Shown here piece after piece: positions 54,202 to 63,700 of a DNA stretch of 64,000 nucleotides. Source of the stretch: JAIBCM01 sp041395165. GTDB lineage: Bacteria > Verrucomicrobiota > Verrucomicrobiia > JADLBR01 > JAIBCM01. A model generated the notes under the pieces. The model ran no database searches, was not told the origin of the DNA, and was given only the letters and a program-made list of their open reading frames with translations. Both the position numbers and the translations under genes were made by a program. Position 1 is the stretch's first letter; each line of letters starts with the position of its first letter. The DNA is taken from positions 46,930 through 110,929 of the forward strand of contig JAWLBA010000005.1 of assembly GCA_041395165.1 (NCBI GenBank), read 5' to 3'.

Positions 54202-55386
54202 TTATGAAGAGGAAACTTTTTTCAATTCAGGAAGAAGCAAGGCTGCGCCCAATGCCATTAAACCGGCAGCCATGAGAGCAATGATCGGGGGGGCGAATTG
54301 AGGTAAAAGCGCGAAGGCTACAAACGGAGCAATCATTCCACGAATGCCTGTGAAAAAAGTGTGAACGGACATATATTCTGCAGCATGTTGTGGAGGAGCG
54401 AGTTTGATAACCCATAAACTCCATCCGATATCGCCACCTGCTTGGGCAATGCCGAAAATAGCCGCGCCAATTACCAAAGCCGTTATGTCGTGAATTAAAT
54501 AAAAAGTAAGAGTCGAAGCAATAAAACAGAAACTTAAAATAAACCTAAGTTTGAGAAAGGGTAGGCGATCAAACCATCGCCCCCAAAGCGGGCTAGTAGA
54601 TAAGCGGGTAAAATTAGGAATTACGCCAACTAAAAGTGCGACCGTGAAGGCGCTGAGTTTTAAACCGTATTTGGCATTGGCCAGATATTCCACACGTAAA
54701 GGCAGAATCATTAAATTACCAAAACCCATCAGCATCCAGCTCATTAACGTGCGTCGAAAAATAGTATCTTGTTTTAAAAAACGCATAGCTGCTAAAGGAT
54801 GAAAAGTTGCCGATTGTCGCAAAGGCGAAGAGGGGCATTGACGTAAACAAAAACTCGCAAAAGCAAAAGCTGCAGCAAAGAAGAGTAGTAGCCAGCGGAA
54901 TCGATCTAAAGCGCCTTCCAAAAAGTGTCCACCTAAATAGCTGAAAATCATAGCTGATAAAACGCGAATGGAAAAGGTGATAGAAAAAAGGCGGCCTTGT
55001 GATCCTTGAGGATAGTTGTCTTGATAAACCTGAGTCATCAAAGGAACCGCCGAAGAACCGCAAGCCATCGCTAACGTAGAAGTAATCACGTATAAAGGCA
55101 AGGTAGGGAAGAGTGCTGCAAGTAAAAAATTGAAGCTGCTTAATGCAGCGAGATAGGAAGCTACACGCGAAGTTTTTTTTTGTGATTGTGCTGTGAAGGA
55201 AAGAATAAGAGGTGAAAAGAAAAGACCAATATTAATTCCAGTCGCCAAAATGCCTTTAGCCCAAGCATTGGCTTCGAAATGGCGAACAGCAATTAACAAA
55301 AGAAAAGTAGAGCCCGCCGTTTCAATTGCGCCGCTAGAAAGAGCGCGCCATTTTTCCCAAAAATAAGTTTTTTCCGTCACATTCAT
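54202..55386 (-). CDS. MFS transporter
   Basis: The 394-aa protein has twelve predicted transmembrane helices in two sets of six with a longer loop at ~190. The first loop includes SFTAQSQKKTSRVASYL, and a second-half repeat SPLWGRWFDRLPFLKLRF is similar to the MFS G-x3-D/R motif. The substrate is unknown. There is no drug- or sugar-specific motif that I can name. It lies 8 bases before the end of the upstream pyrophosphorylase gene and ~40 bases from trmD, all leftward, so it may be part of an operon 58093-52328. Confidence 0.8.
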   Translation of the reverse strand: MNVTEKTYFWEKWRALSSGAIETAGSTFLLLIAVRHFEANAWAKGILATGINIGLFFSPLILSFTAQSQKKTSRVASYLAALSSFNFLLAALFPTLPLYVITSTLAMACGSSAVPLMTQVYQDNYPQGSQGRLFSITFSIRVLSAMIFSYLGGHFLEGALDRFRWLLLFFAAAFAFASFCLRQCPSSPLRQSATFHPLAAMRFLKQDTIFRRTLMSWMLMGFGNLMILPLRVEYLANAKYGLKLSAFTVALLVGVIPNFTRLSTSPLWGRWFDRLPFLKLRFILSFCFIASTLTFYLIHDITALVIGAAIFGIAQAGGDIGWSLWVIKLAPPQHAAEYMSVHTFFTGIRGMIAPFVAFALLPQFAPPIIALMAAGLMALGAALLLPELKKVSSS

Positions 55387-55394
55387 GGAAAAAC

Positions 55395-56798
55395 TTATAA
55401 TGTGATTTGTTGATTGGAATAATGCCCAGATTTTAGCCGTTTAGGTTGAGTAGTGGGATTAGCGACGGTCACATTACCTTCAAAACAGACGCCCGGTTCA
55501 AACCGGATCGGACCATGAAGGGTTAAACTTTGGCATTGTCTCAAAGAAGGCACGCCAGAAGAAAAGTAAGCATCAAAATGGTCAATCATTTGGTAATAAT
55601 CTTTATCGAGCGTGATCACAGGCAATCTTCCTTTACAAGCAGTATTCAGTTTTAGTTGATAGAAAGAATCTACCTCATAAAGATCAGAACGCAAAATTAG
55701 GAGATCAGAAGTAGTTTTTACCGGGGCAAATCGAGAGCGTGGCACAACAATAGCGCTGGCTTGGGGAAAACATTCCATGGCTGCACCTACAGCAGTTTCT
55801 AACTGTATGACAACGGGTGAGGTTTTATCTTTAGGATCGAGCGTTTTACGGTTTTGAATAAAAGGCAGCGGTAAAAAACCGCCTTGTTGCTCGAGTTGAT
55901 CGCGCAGAGCCAAGAGATTCACCCACAAATTGTTAGTATTAAAAAAGGCATGACATTCAATATCCTGAAAAAAAGCGAGATCGGTTTGAGGGCATTGAGC
56001 CAGTTCGCGCAAACGTAACCCACCGGTTTTTTGATCGCGACATAAATGTCCCCCTTTTCGATCAATTTCAGTTCGTGGTGTCACTTCCATTAAAAAGGGA
56101 AGCCGGCTCTGAGCAAAATAATTTAGCAATTTTAAATCAAGTGTGGCGCCAATATTGTCCGCATTGGAAATAAAAAGATAACGAAACTCTTTTTCAATCC
56201 ATTCATTTAATCGTCCCGAATCCCACAATGCCGCATACAAATCGCCATGTCCCGGCGGACACCATTCTAGATCAGAATGAGATAAAGATTGAGCGGGCTC
56301 GAAAGTGGTCGCATCAATTTTAGGCACTTTATTTTGCATGAGTTCCAACTTTGTGGCATCGCCTAATTCAGGATATTTTTTAAGAAAAGCTAAAGTGTCA
56401 GCGCTCGTGCTAAAACTGTTCAAAAATTGTAAGGCGGGAGAAACATTGTAAACTTTTTTTAAGGCGAGAAATTGTTGAACAATAAAATCTAAAAAAGTTT
56501 CTTTTTCTTTAATGGGAAGAAGCGATTTTGCCTGAGCTAATCCCATGCTCGTTCCCAAACCACCATTTAATTTGAGAATAATTGCTTGAGATAAAAATTC
56601 TTTAGCCGATTGCGATTCATCCAATTTTTCCCAGTGAGGAAGCGGACCGATTGCTTGCAAGGAATTTTCAGGGATGAACCCGGTTTGGCCTTGTAAAAGA
56701 AGAAAAAAATTGTGACGAAACGTAGCAATGGCTGAAGCGCGAACGCCTGCCGCCTGCATTTTTTTTTCAAACGCTAAAAATAAAGTTTCTGCATCCAT
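55395..56798 (-). CDS. UTP--glucose-1-phosphate uridylyltransferase (UDPGP, eukaryotic-like type)
   Basis: The 467-aa protein has the UGPase family loop LKLNGGLGTSMGLAQAKSLL, then NKVPKIDATTFEP, WCPPGHGDLYAALWDSGRLN, FISNADNIGATLDLKLL and FNTNNLWVNLLALRDQLEQQ. The C-terminal left-handed beta-helix begins about KTTSDLLILRSDLY. This is the animal/plant/yeast-type UDP-sugar pyrophosphorylase rather than the bacterial GalU type. It would supply UDP-glucose or a related UDP-sugar for the glycans of this locus. Intact. Confidence 0.9.
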   Translation of the reverse strand: MDAETLFLAFEKKMQAAGVRASAIATFRHNFFLLLQGQTGFIPENSLQAIGPLPHWEKLDESQSAKEFLSQAIILKLNGGLGTSMGLAQAKSLLPIKEKETFLDFIVQQFLALKKVYNVSPALQFLNSFSTSADTLAFLKKYPELGDATKLELMQNKVPKIDATTFEPAQSLSHSDLEWCPPGHGDLYAALWDSGRLNEWIEKEFRYLFISNADNIGATLDLKLLNYFAQSRLPFLMEVTPRTEIDRKGGHLCRDQKTGGLRLRELAQCPQTDLAFFQDIECHAFFNTNNLWVNLLALRDQLEQQGGFLPLPFIQNRKTLDPKDKTSPVVIQLETAVGAAMECFPQASAIVVPRSRFAPVKTTSDLLILRSDLYEVDSFYQLKLNTACKGRLPVITLDKDYYQMIDHFDAYFSSGVPSLRQCQSLTLHGPIRFEPGVCFEGNVTVANPTTQPKRLKSGHYSNQQITL

Positions 56799-56830
56799 TT
56801 ATCGAAGTGTCTAATTATAAAAGTGAAATT

Positions 56831-58093
56831 TTAAAATCCCAGCGCATAAAACATTGCTTTGACTCGTGTTGACCAAGATGTTCCGTAAGGGCAGAGAATG
56901 AGAAGGTGCACCCAAGCTGCATAACCTTGAGTGAGAAGGGTAGTGGCAATTCGACCCCAACTCCAACGGAATTGTCGATCGCTGCTAGGATCTTTCCCGT
57001 TCCAATTCCAAAAGGCGACGCATGCGCATACCGCAAGTCCTTGCATCAAAAAATAAGCGCTATAAAGCCAGACCATATCGTTGCCCACCGTCAAATAGCG
57101 AGAACCAATCCAGCCTGTGTGCAAAATTAAGGCACTGGCTAAAAAAGTAAGTAAAATGTTTCGGTAAACGCGATGGGTTCGTCCGCCTAAAGGAAAGTAA
57201 ACCTGTTTGAGAAGCAAGCGACGATTATAAATCGCCCAACGTCGCCACAATTCCACCGGGTTCCATGCGAGCAGTGCCCAACGATAGTTATAAAATAAAT
57301 TTAACCCGAAAAATCGTGCTAAAAACACTACCACATCTGCCGTGGCAGAAAGCCATAGAGCATAACGAACATAAGTGAGACTCAGCATGATCCAGATTTT
57401 TCCACGAGAAAACTCAAACCATTTTTCGGCAAAAGTTTCTATTGGCCATTGTTTGTAGATCAAAGTATCGCCATAAAAATGGATCAGTTTAATGGCTGCC
57501 ACTTTACAAGCTACTAATCCTAAGGCTTGCCAGGCTGCTCGGTAAGGGATGGTATTTTGCTGACGATCCACAAAATCTGATGGCGCGATATTGATTGGAT
57601 TCAAAGGATTGGAAGGGAAAAGAAAATAGCCTAACCATTGTGATAGAGAGAAGGGTTGGATGCGTTGATTACGCTTTTCGCGCCAGTAATAAAGACCGCC
57701 TAAAAAAAGAAATGCCAAAGCCGACGCATCGAGCCAGCTGTGCCAGACGGGCCGAGAATAAGCCACATAAAAAATGAATTTAGGCCAGAAAAAAATAAAA
57801 AGAAACCCGAACAACAAAACGAGCCCTCGTCGATTGCGCATAAAATAAATAACGCTCACTGCGCCTAACCAATAAAAGAAAAATTTGGGATTGCGCAAAA
57901 ACCAGACAGCACAGCCTGTGCTGATCCATATTTTCAACCGATGCGTTGGCCAATTCGTATTAATAAAAGCGCCAACACCCAAAGCCACAAAAACCGTTTT
58001 GTTTTCATGCATGCCTAATGAGGCCGCAATCCAATAAAGCCCAACTAAAGCGGGGACAATCTGAAGCAAGGGAAGAAAAAATGAGGGATTCAA
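56831..58093 (-). CDS. MBOAT-family O-acyltransferase-like membrane protein
   Basis: The 420-aa protein has about ten transmembrane helices. The signature region NPVELWRRWAIYNRRLLLKQ, YFPLGGRTHRV and ALILHTGWIG matches the MBOAT P-x-x-F/L-W-R-R-W...PLGG...H motif. The invariant His is present in LILHTGW, although the usual GLWHG is altered. The soluble loop IAPSDFVDRQQNTIPYR is unusual. It would acylate an envelope polymer, as AlgI/DltB do, perhaps with the acyltransferase-3 protein nearby. Without a partner SGNH-type protein the substrate cannot be named. Intact. Confidence 0.75.
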   Translation of the reverse strand: MNPSFFLPLLQIVPALVGLYWIAASLGMHENKTVFVALGVGAFINTNWPTHRLKIWISTGCAVWFLRNPKFFFYWLGAVSVIYFMRNRRGLVLLFGFLFIFFWPKFIFYVAYSRPVWHSWLDASALAFLFLGGLYYWREKRNQRIQPFSLSQWLGYFLFPSNPLNPINIAPSDFVDRQQNTIPYRAAWQALGLVACKVAAIKLIHFYGDTLIYKQWPIETFAEKWFEFSRGKIWIMLSLTYVRYALWLSATADVVVFLARFFGLNLFYNYRWALLAWNPVELWRRWAIYNRRLLLKQVYFPLGGRTHRVYRNILLTFLASALILHTGWIGSRYLTVGNDMVWLYSAYFLMQGLAVCACVAFWNWNGKDPSSDRQFRWSWGRIATTLLTQGYAAWVHLLILCPYGTSWSTRVKAMFYALGF

Positions 58094-58129
58094 AAGTTTT
58101 TGTCATGGTGCTAAAGCTTATTGTGGAAA

Positions 58130-58978
58130 ATGGAAGACAAAAAACTCTTAATTATCGGTTGCGGCTATGTGGGGCAGGCAGTGGCTAAATTTTTTCTTGA
58201 AAAAAACTGGCAAGTAACCGGCTGGGTTCGCACCGAAAATTCGGCTAGAATTTTACAATCTTTAGGAATTCAACCTCATGTGGGCGATGTCGCTGAAAGT
58301 GAAAGCTGGCAATTATTCGCGACTCGTTTTCCTTTATCATCATTTTCTGTTGTGCTTTATTGCGCGGCTTCCGGACGAGGGGAAGCTCAAGTTTACGAAC
58401 AAGTTTATCGGCGAGGTATGATTCATGCCATGAACTATCTTTCCGAAAAAATTTTTCTTATCTTTACTTCATCGACTTCAGTTTATCCGCAAAATCAAGG
58501 GGAATGGGTGACAGAAGAAAGTGAGGCAAATCCCGAAACAGAAACGGGCAATGTTTTGCGCGTAACCGAACAACAAGTTTTAGCACGTCAAGGCACGGTT
58601 TTGAGATTAGCGGGCATTTATGGTCCGAATCGCACGCGCATGATATCGAACATCAAACAATCGCTGCAGCAAAATCAAGAAATGCCCAATCGTTGGGTCA
58701 ACCACATTCATCGCGATGACATTGTGACAGCAATTGATTGTTTGATCCAAAAACAAGCAAGAGGCATTTTCAATGGATGTGACAATGAACCTACGCCCTT
58801 GCATCAAATTATTGCGTGGCTCGCTAATCGCTTGAAAACACCGATTCCTTCTTGGATCCAGCCCGCACTTAAACCCTCTACCCATAAACGCGTGAACAAC
58901 ACCAAACTACGTCAAATCGGCTGGCAACCTGCTTATCCCACTTATCGCGAAGGTTACATTGATTTAATGGGGAAATAG
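58130..58978 (+). CDS. NAD(P)-dependent epimerase/reductase (atypical SDR)
   Basis: The start is taken at the ATG at 58130 (MEDKKLLIIGCGYVGQAVAK), giving 282 aa. The GCGYVG dinucleotide loop, then VLYCAASGRGEA, FTSSTSVYPQNQGEWVTEES and VLRLAGIYGPNR are typical of atypical SDR/YeeZ-like proteins. The catalytic Tyr of the usual YxxxK is not followed by the Lys, so the chemistry may be atypical. The gene is divergent from the MBOAT gene, with ~35 bases between. Intact. Confidence 0.78.
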   Translation: MEDKKLLIIGCGYVGQAVAKFFLEKNWQVTGWVRTENSARILQSLGIQPHVGDVAESESWQLFATRFPLSSFSVVLYCAASGRGEAQVYEQVYRRGMIHAMNYLSEKIFLIFTSSTSVYPQNQGEWVTEESEANPETETGNVLRVTEQQVLARQGTVLRLAGIYGPNRTRMISNIKQSLQQNQEMPNRWVNHIHRDDIVTAIDCLIQKQARGIFNGCDNEPTPLHQIIAWLANRLKTPIPSWIQPALKPSTHKRVNNTKLRQIGWQPAYPTYREGYIDLMGK

Positions 58979-59014
58979 TTTCATTCGCTTTTTGTGGATG
59001 TGAGAGGAGGATTG

Positions 59015-59914
59015 TTAATACGCAGGAAATTTTGTCGGATCGGTTTTTAAGATTTCCAAAAATTTTTTTTGAGCGGAGGAGAGGATTCGATTTTGTTGGT
59101 AGAGAATGCCTAAGGGACGACTGTAATCGCCACCGGTAAGTTCGAGAATTTTTAGTAGCCCATTATTAGCTTCTTGCATAACGGTGGCTCGAGGAACGAT
59201 AGAGACGCCGGTATCGATTTCAACAGCGCGTTTGACGGTTTCTATGTTGTCGAATTCCATGATGGGTTTTATTTCGAGGTTTGCGTCATGAAACATTTTA
59301 TCAATGGCTTGGCGTGTAGGAATATCGGGTTCGAAGGCGATAAATTTGTGAAGGGCGAGGTCTTGTAGGGTCACATGGGTTTGTGACGCTAGAGGATGAG
59401 TGGGCTTACAAATGGCGATTAGGGTATCTTTGTGAAAGAGTTCTATTTTGATATTTTTTCTTGTTATGGGAAAGGCGACGAGTCCGATGTCGGCGATGCC
59501 GTGTAAAATATCTTCGTAAACTTGATTGCTGCGTCGGTATTCGAGATGAATGTTAACAGACGGGTATTTCTTGAGGAAAGTTTTGAGGTAAACAGGGAGT
59601 TCGTGAAGACCGATGCTATAAACCGTGACAACTCGAATGGTGCCAGTCATCACGTTGTGAAGTTCTTGAAAGCGATGTTGTAGTTTTTCGTAAATTTGGG
59701 TTAATTCACGGCTGGCTTCATATATGATTTCTCCTTCGTTAGTGAGAGCAAATTTTTTGCCATGCCTTTCGAGAAGAGGTATACCGAATTGCGTTTCCAA
59801 AGTTTTTACTTGTTGGGAAACAGCGGATTGGGAAACATGATTGAGATCACCTGCTTTGCTAAAGCTTTGAGCATCAACAACATCTCTAAATACCTTGAAA
59901 CATCCAATCTGCAT
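59015..59914 (-). CDS. LysR-family transcriptional regulator
   Basis: The 299-aa protein has an N-terminal winged helix-turn-helix (~1-60): FKVFRDVVDAQSFSKAGDLN with VSQSAVSQQVKTLETQFGIP and LLERHGKKFALTNEG. A LysR substrate domain follows (EYRRSNQVYEDILHGIADIG, DNIETVKRAVEIDTGVSIVP). It resembles the CysB-like group in that domain. It is divergent from the YggS gene with 47 bases between, so it may regulate that gene or itself. The effector is unknown. Confidence 0.9.
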   Translation of the reverse strand: MQIGCFKVFRDVVDAQSFSKAGDLNHVSQSAVSQQVKTLETQFGIPLLERHGKKFALTNEGEIIYEASRELTQIYEKLQHRFQELHNVMTGTIRVVTVYSIGLHELPVYLKTFLKKYPSVNIHLEYRRSNQVYEDILHGIADIGLVAFPITRKNIKIELFHKDTLIAICKPTHPLASQTHVTLQDLALHKFIAFEPDIPTRQAIDKMFHDANLEIKPIMEFDNIETVKRAVEIDTGVSIVPRATVMQEANNGLLKILELTGGDYSRPLGILYQQNRILSSAQKKFLEILKTDPTKFPAY

Positions 59915-59961
59915 ATATAAATATAAGCTAGGCTAATAAATTCGTCAAACTAGGGTAATCG

Positions 59962-60648
59962 ATGGGAAGTATTGCTGATAATATTGCGCAGGTTCTTGAA
60001 CAGGTTAAGGAGGCGAGCGCGAGTCGGAGTGGGGAAGAGGTGCGTTTGTTGGGCGCTTCAAAAACCCGGACGCCGGAAGAAATTTATGAAGCGGTGGAAG
60101 CAGGGCTTTTATTATTTGGCGAAAATCGGATGCAAGAAGCTAAACAGAAGATTCCGTTGAGCTCATCTCGTGCACAATGGCATTTTATTGGACATTTGCA
60201 ATCAAACAAAGTGCGAGATGCTGTGGCGCTTTTTTCCTGTATTCAATCGATTGATTCAGTTTCTTTAGCAGAAAGCATTTCGCAAGAGGCAGAGAAACAA
60301 GGGAGGGCGATAGATATTTTGCTGGAAGTCAACGTGTCTGGGGAGAAGAGCAAGTTTGGTATGAAACCTGAAGAATTATTGTTTGCTTTGGAAAAGATAA
60401 ATGTCTTACCACGGTTGCGAGTTTGTGGGTTGATGACATTAGCGCCTTGGAAGGAAAATGTGCATGAGGCGAGACCTTATTTTGTGCGGTTGCGTGAATG
60501 GCGGGATGTTGCTGAAAAAGAGCTTGGCATTAAATGCCGAGTTGTCGATGGGTATGAGCAAACAGTTGTGGAGGCCGTTCAAGAGGGGAGCACACTCGTG
60601 CGCATTGGCACGTCGATTTTTGGTGAAAGAAAAAAAAGTAAACCGTAA
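59962..60648 (+). CDS. yggS: YggS-family PLP-binding protein
   Basis: The 228-aa PLPBP-fold protein has the PLP-lysine motif RLLGASKTRTPEEIYEAVEA, then LLFGENRMQEAKQKI, QWHFIGHLQSNKVRDAV, SIDSVSLAESI and LLEVNVSGEKSKFGM, all family landmarks. LRVCGLMTLAPW also matches. It handles PLP homeostasis and has no catalytic reaction of its own. It is ~20 residues shorter at the C-terminus than usual, ending TSIFGERKKSKP. Intact. Confidence 0.92.
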   Translation: MGSIADNIAQVLEQVKEASASRSGEEVRLLGASKTRTPEEIYEAVEAGLLLFGENRMQEAKQKIPLSSSRAQWHFIGHLQSNKVRDAVALFSCIQSIDSVSLAESISQEAEKQGRAIDILLEVNVSGEKSKFGMKPEELLFALEKINVLPRLRVCGLMTLAPWKENVHEARPYFVRLREWRDVAEKELGIKCRVVDGYEQTVVEAVQEGSTLVRIGTSIFGERKKSKP

Positions 60649-60658
60649 AAAAACTTTT

Positions 60659-60722
60659 TACATTAATTCTAAAAACTGGATCCCCATCCCGTCACGGTGG
60701 GACGAGGATGACACTGGGTGTT
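60659..60722. repeat. REP-like intergenic repeat, copy B
   Basis: Between the YggS gene and the convergent PBP fusion, TTACATTAATTCTAAAAAC followed by GGATCC and a hairpin (CCCGTCACGGTGGGACGAGG then ATGACA) resembles the reverse strand of copy A at 3807-3885. Again it sits between convergent genes and may double as a terminator. Confidence 0.5.
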
Positions 60723-60732
60723 TCTTATTTTC

Positions 60733-63700
60733 TTATCCCTTATCCTTTTTAAAAATTTCGCCAATTAAAGTTGCGGCATCGACTCCACCGAAGAGATTCT
60801 TCAAGAAAGCTTCCTTCGACCATTACAGCAAAGGAGTAGCGTGGGTTATCGGGTAAAAAGCCAGCAAACCAAGCGATTTGGCGCGGTTTCGTTTTGCTAC
60901 CCACTTGGGCAGTGCCTGTTTTGCCCGCTACCTGTATGCCAGAGACTTGAGCTCTTCGGCCTGTGCCTTCTTCTGTTACCGACACCATAGCGTCTTTGAG
61001 TAGGTCGAATTGTTCAGGAGTAAAAGATAAGGTGTTAAGAATTTCAGTAGGGAATGTTTTACAGTTTTAGTTTGATCGAAACTGGCAGGATTCTGGGACG
61101 GTATAAGGTGCGTGATTAGCAATGGCTGCTATGGCATTGGCTATTTGCAAAGGAGTTGTCAAAGTGTGGCGTATCGACTAATAGGAAACGTTGAAACGAC
61201 ATCGCCAGCACCCATGATGCGCCCATATTTTTTCGAATATAATCGGGTGTTGGCATGAGACCTGCTAATTCTCCGGGTAAAGGGGATGCCCGTGATTTGA
61301 CTAGGCCGAGATTCTAGTTGCAACATTGATCAAAGCAGTTCGTCCGGTTCGTAAACCTAGGTCAATAAAGTAAGTGTTAATGGATTAGTTTAAAGCATTT
61401 GATGAAACAGGATAAGTTTCGCGCGGTAGGTTAAATCGAACATTACGCCAATTTGGTAATAGCCTTTGCAATAAACGATGCGTTCGGGATCGAAAGTGCC
61501 TGCTTGCAAGGAAGCCAACGTAGTGATGATTTTAAAAACTGAACCGGGTGGATGAAATTGTCAGTGGCTCGATTTTGCAGTGGGTTATCTTCTGCTTGCA
61601 CAAAACTTTGCCATTTTTCTGAAGATAGAGCGGGTAAAAAATCGTTAGGATTAAAGGTTAGTGACTTGCCATAGCGCCATTGGTTACGTTCATAATAACA
61701 ACGGCGCCGGCAGCAATATTGGTTAAGCTTTTTTCGACGGCTTTTTGCAACTCGAGATCGAATGTAGTTCGAACGTTCAAACCCGAAGTAGCTTGTTTTT
61801 CGATAGCGGTGCGTTGTGTGAAACCTTCGGGTGTGGTGGCAATAACAAATTTTCCTGCTTGCCCAGTAAGTTCGGTATCAAAAATTTTTTCTAATCCTTC
61901 AGCGCCTTGGTATTGATCGTAAATGACTAAGTCAGCTTGATAAGGGCCAATGCGTGGTGTTTTAGCGCGTTGAAGATAGCCGAGAGTGTGAGCAAGCAGT
62001 TGGTTTTCGGGATAAACTCGTTTGGGATAAGTTTGGAGGACGAAACCTTCATCTCTCAATTTACTGGTGTTGAACTGAGAAACTTCTTCGGGTGTGAGAT
62101 CGCTGATGATAACCGGTTGAAATCGTTGAAAGCTGTAATGGTTAGTTAATGTTTCATCGGAAAAAGTGATGGATTTTCCTAACCAAGTTGAAGCTAGCTC
62201 TAATTTAGGCTTGATCCAGGTTAAGGCTTCTTCTGCTGAGTTTGCCGTTTCCAAGCTTGGCCAAGGTAGAACGAGGCTTTGTCCGGAAAGAGTGGTGGCT
62301 AAGGTTGAACCGTCTGCCGCGACGATATCTCCTCGCAGAGGAGGCATGATGTATTCTGCCACGGCAGGAATGGAGGTGTGGTCGTTTTCTTCGGGAGGCG
62401 TTTGAGAAATGAGTTCGGACGGGTTGGAAAACAGTGTTTGTAACCAACGAGACCAATCCTCATTTTCTACAATATGATTGATGCCTGAGGCAGGCAAAGT
62501 ATTAAGGGTGTTGAGTTGGGATTGTTTGAGATAAACAAAGGCGTCCCCCGGACTGGGAGCGAAACCGGCAAGTCCTTGAACCGCTCCAGTATTTTTTTCT
62601 ACTTCGACTTTAATGAGACTGGAAGGGGTCGAAAAATTGGTATGAGAAGAGGGAAGTTGGTTAACTATTTTTTGCCACAATGGGATGGCTGTTTTAGAAG
62701 CCAACGTTTTATTGCCAATAGAAATGGAAGGATCATAGCCCACCCATACCCCGGTGACCCAGCGCGGAGTATAACCTAGGAACCAAGCATCTCGCTGATT
62801 TTCAGAAAAACTGCTAATGCCTGTAGCGGGTTGGGTTAAGTCTTGTTGCCATATTTTATCTCGGAGATTTTGTTCTAAAGTTAATGTCATTTGTTGGGCG
62901 GTGAGAGTTTCTAATTGTGGTAAACCTGCGGCGTGAGTTCGGCGATAGAGCAATTTATTTTTTCCATCGCGAATGGATCGAATAAAAAAAGGTTTTTTCT
63001 GAATGCCTTGGTTGGCCAAAATTTGGTAAAGCGAAGTCATTTCCCAAAGAGTTAAAGGTCTAAAATCGTGAAAGGTTTTTGGGAAGAAATTTTCATCAAA
63101 GCTAATGCCGGTATTTTTTAGCCACTGCGCTAGATTGGCTAGTCCAATTTGATGAGCGGTTCGAATGGCAGCGGTTTTATAATTTCCAGCCAAAGCATCT
63201 TGCAAAAGAAAAAAGCGTCTATTGAGATTTTTTTCTGGGTTGCCAAAGGTTATGGCTTGGGATGTTTTGATTTCTGGTTTATCGATGAAAGAGCTGTCGA
63301 TGAGAGAAGCGGGGTGCCAACCCAGATTTTGCATCGCTAAAGCATATAAAAAAGGATAGAGCGAGGCGCCATTGTCTCGTTGGGCCATCGTGACTCGATC
63401 AAATTGGCTTTGGGCAAAATCTCTTCCTCCGACGTAGGCTTGAACTGCGCCTTCGTGAGCGTCCAGAATCAAAACAGCGGCTTGCAAAGGTCCAGGGTTT
63501 TCAAGGGTTTTGCGAAGATTTTTTTCTTGGTTTAGTTCCCATTCGACTTGGGTCAAGGTTTCTGAAACGGCACGTTCTGATGTCTGCTGTAAAATTGTGT
63601 TGAGCGTGGTATACACCCGAAGACCTTGAGGAAATTCATTTTCGTCGAGTTGTAAAACTTCTTGTAATTCTTGCATGATGAGAGGGGTGAAATATTTGTT

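Noticed and set aside
60749..60988. Separate short transpeptidase gene after the PBP fusion
   Set aside because: Its KTG motif and end are the continuation of the class B domain in a shifted frame, not an independent gene.
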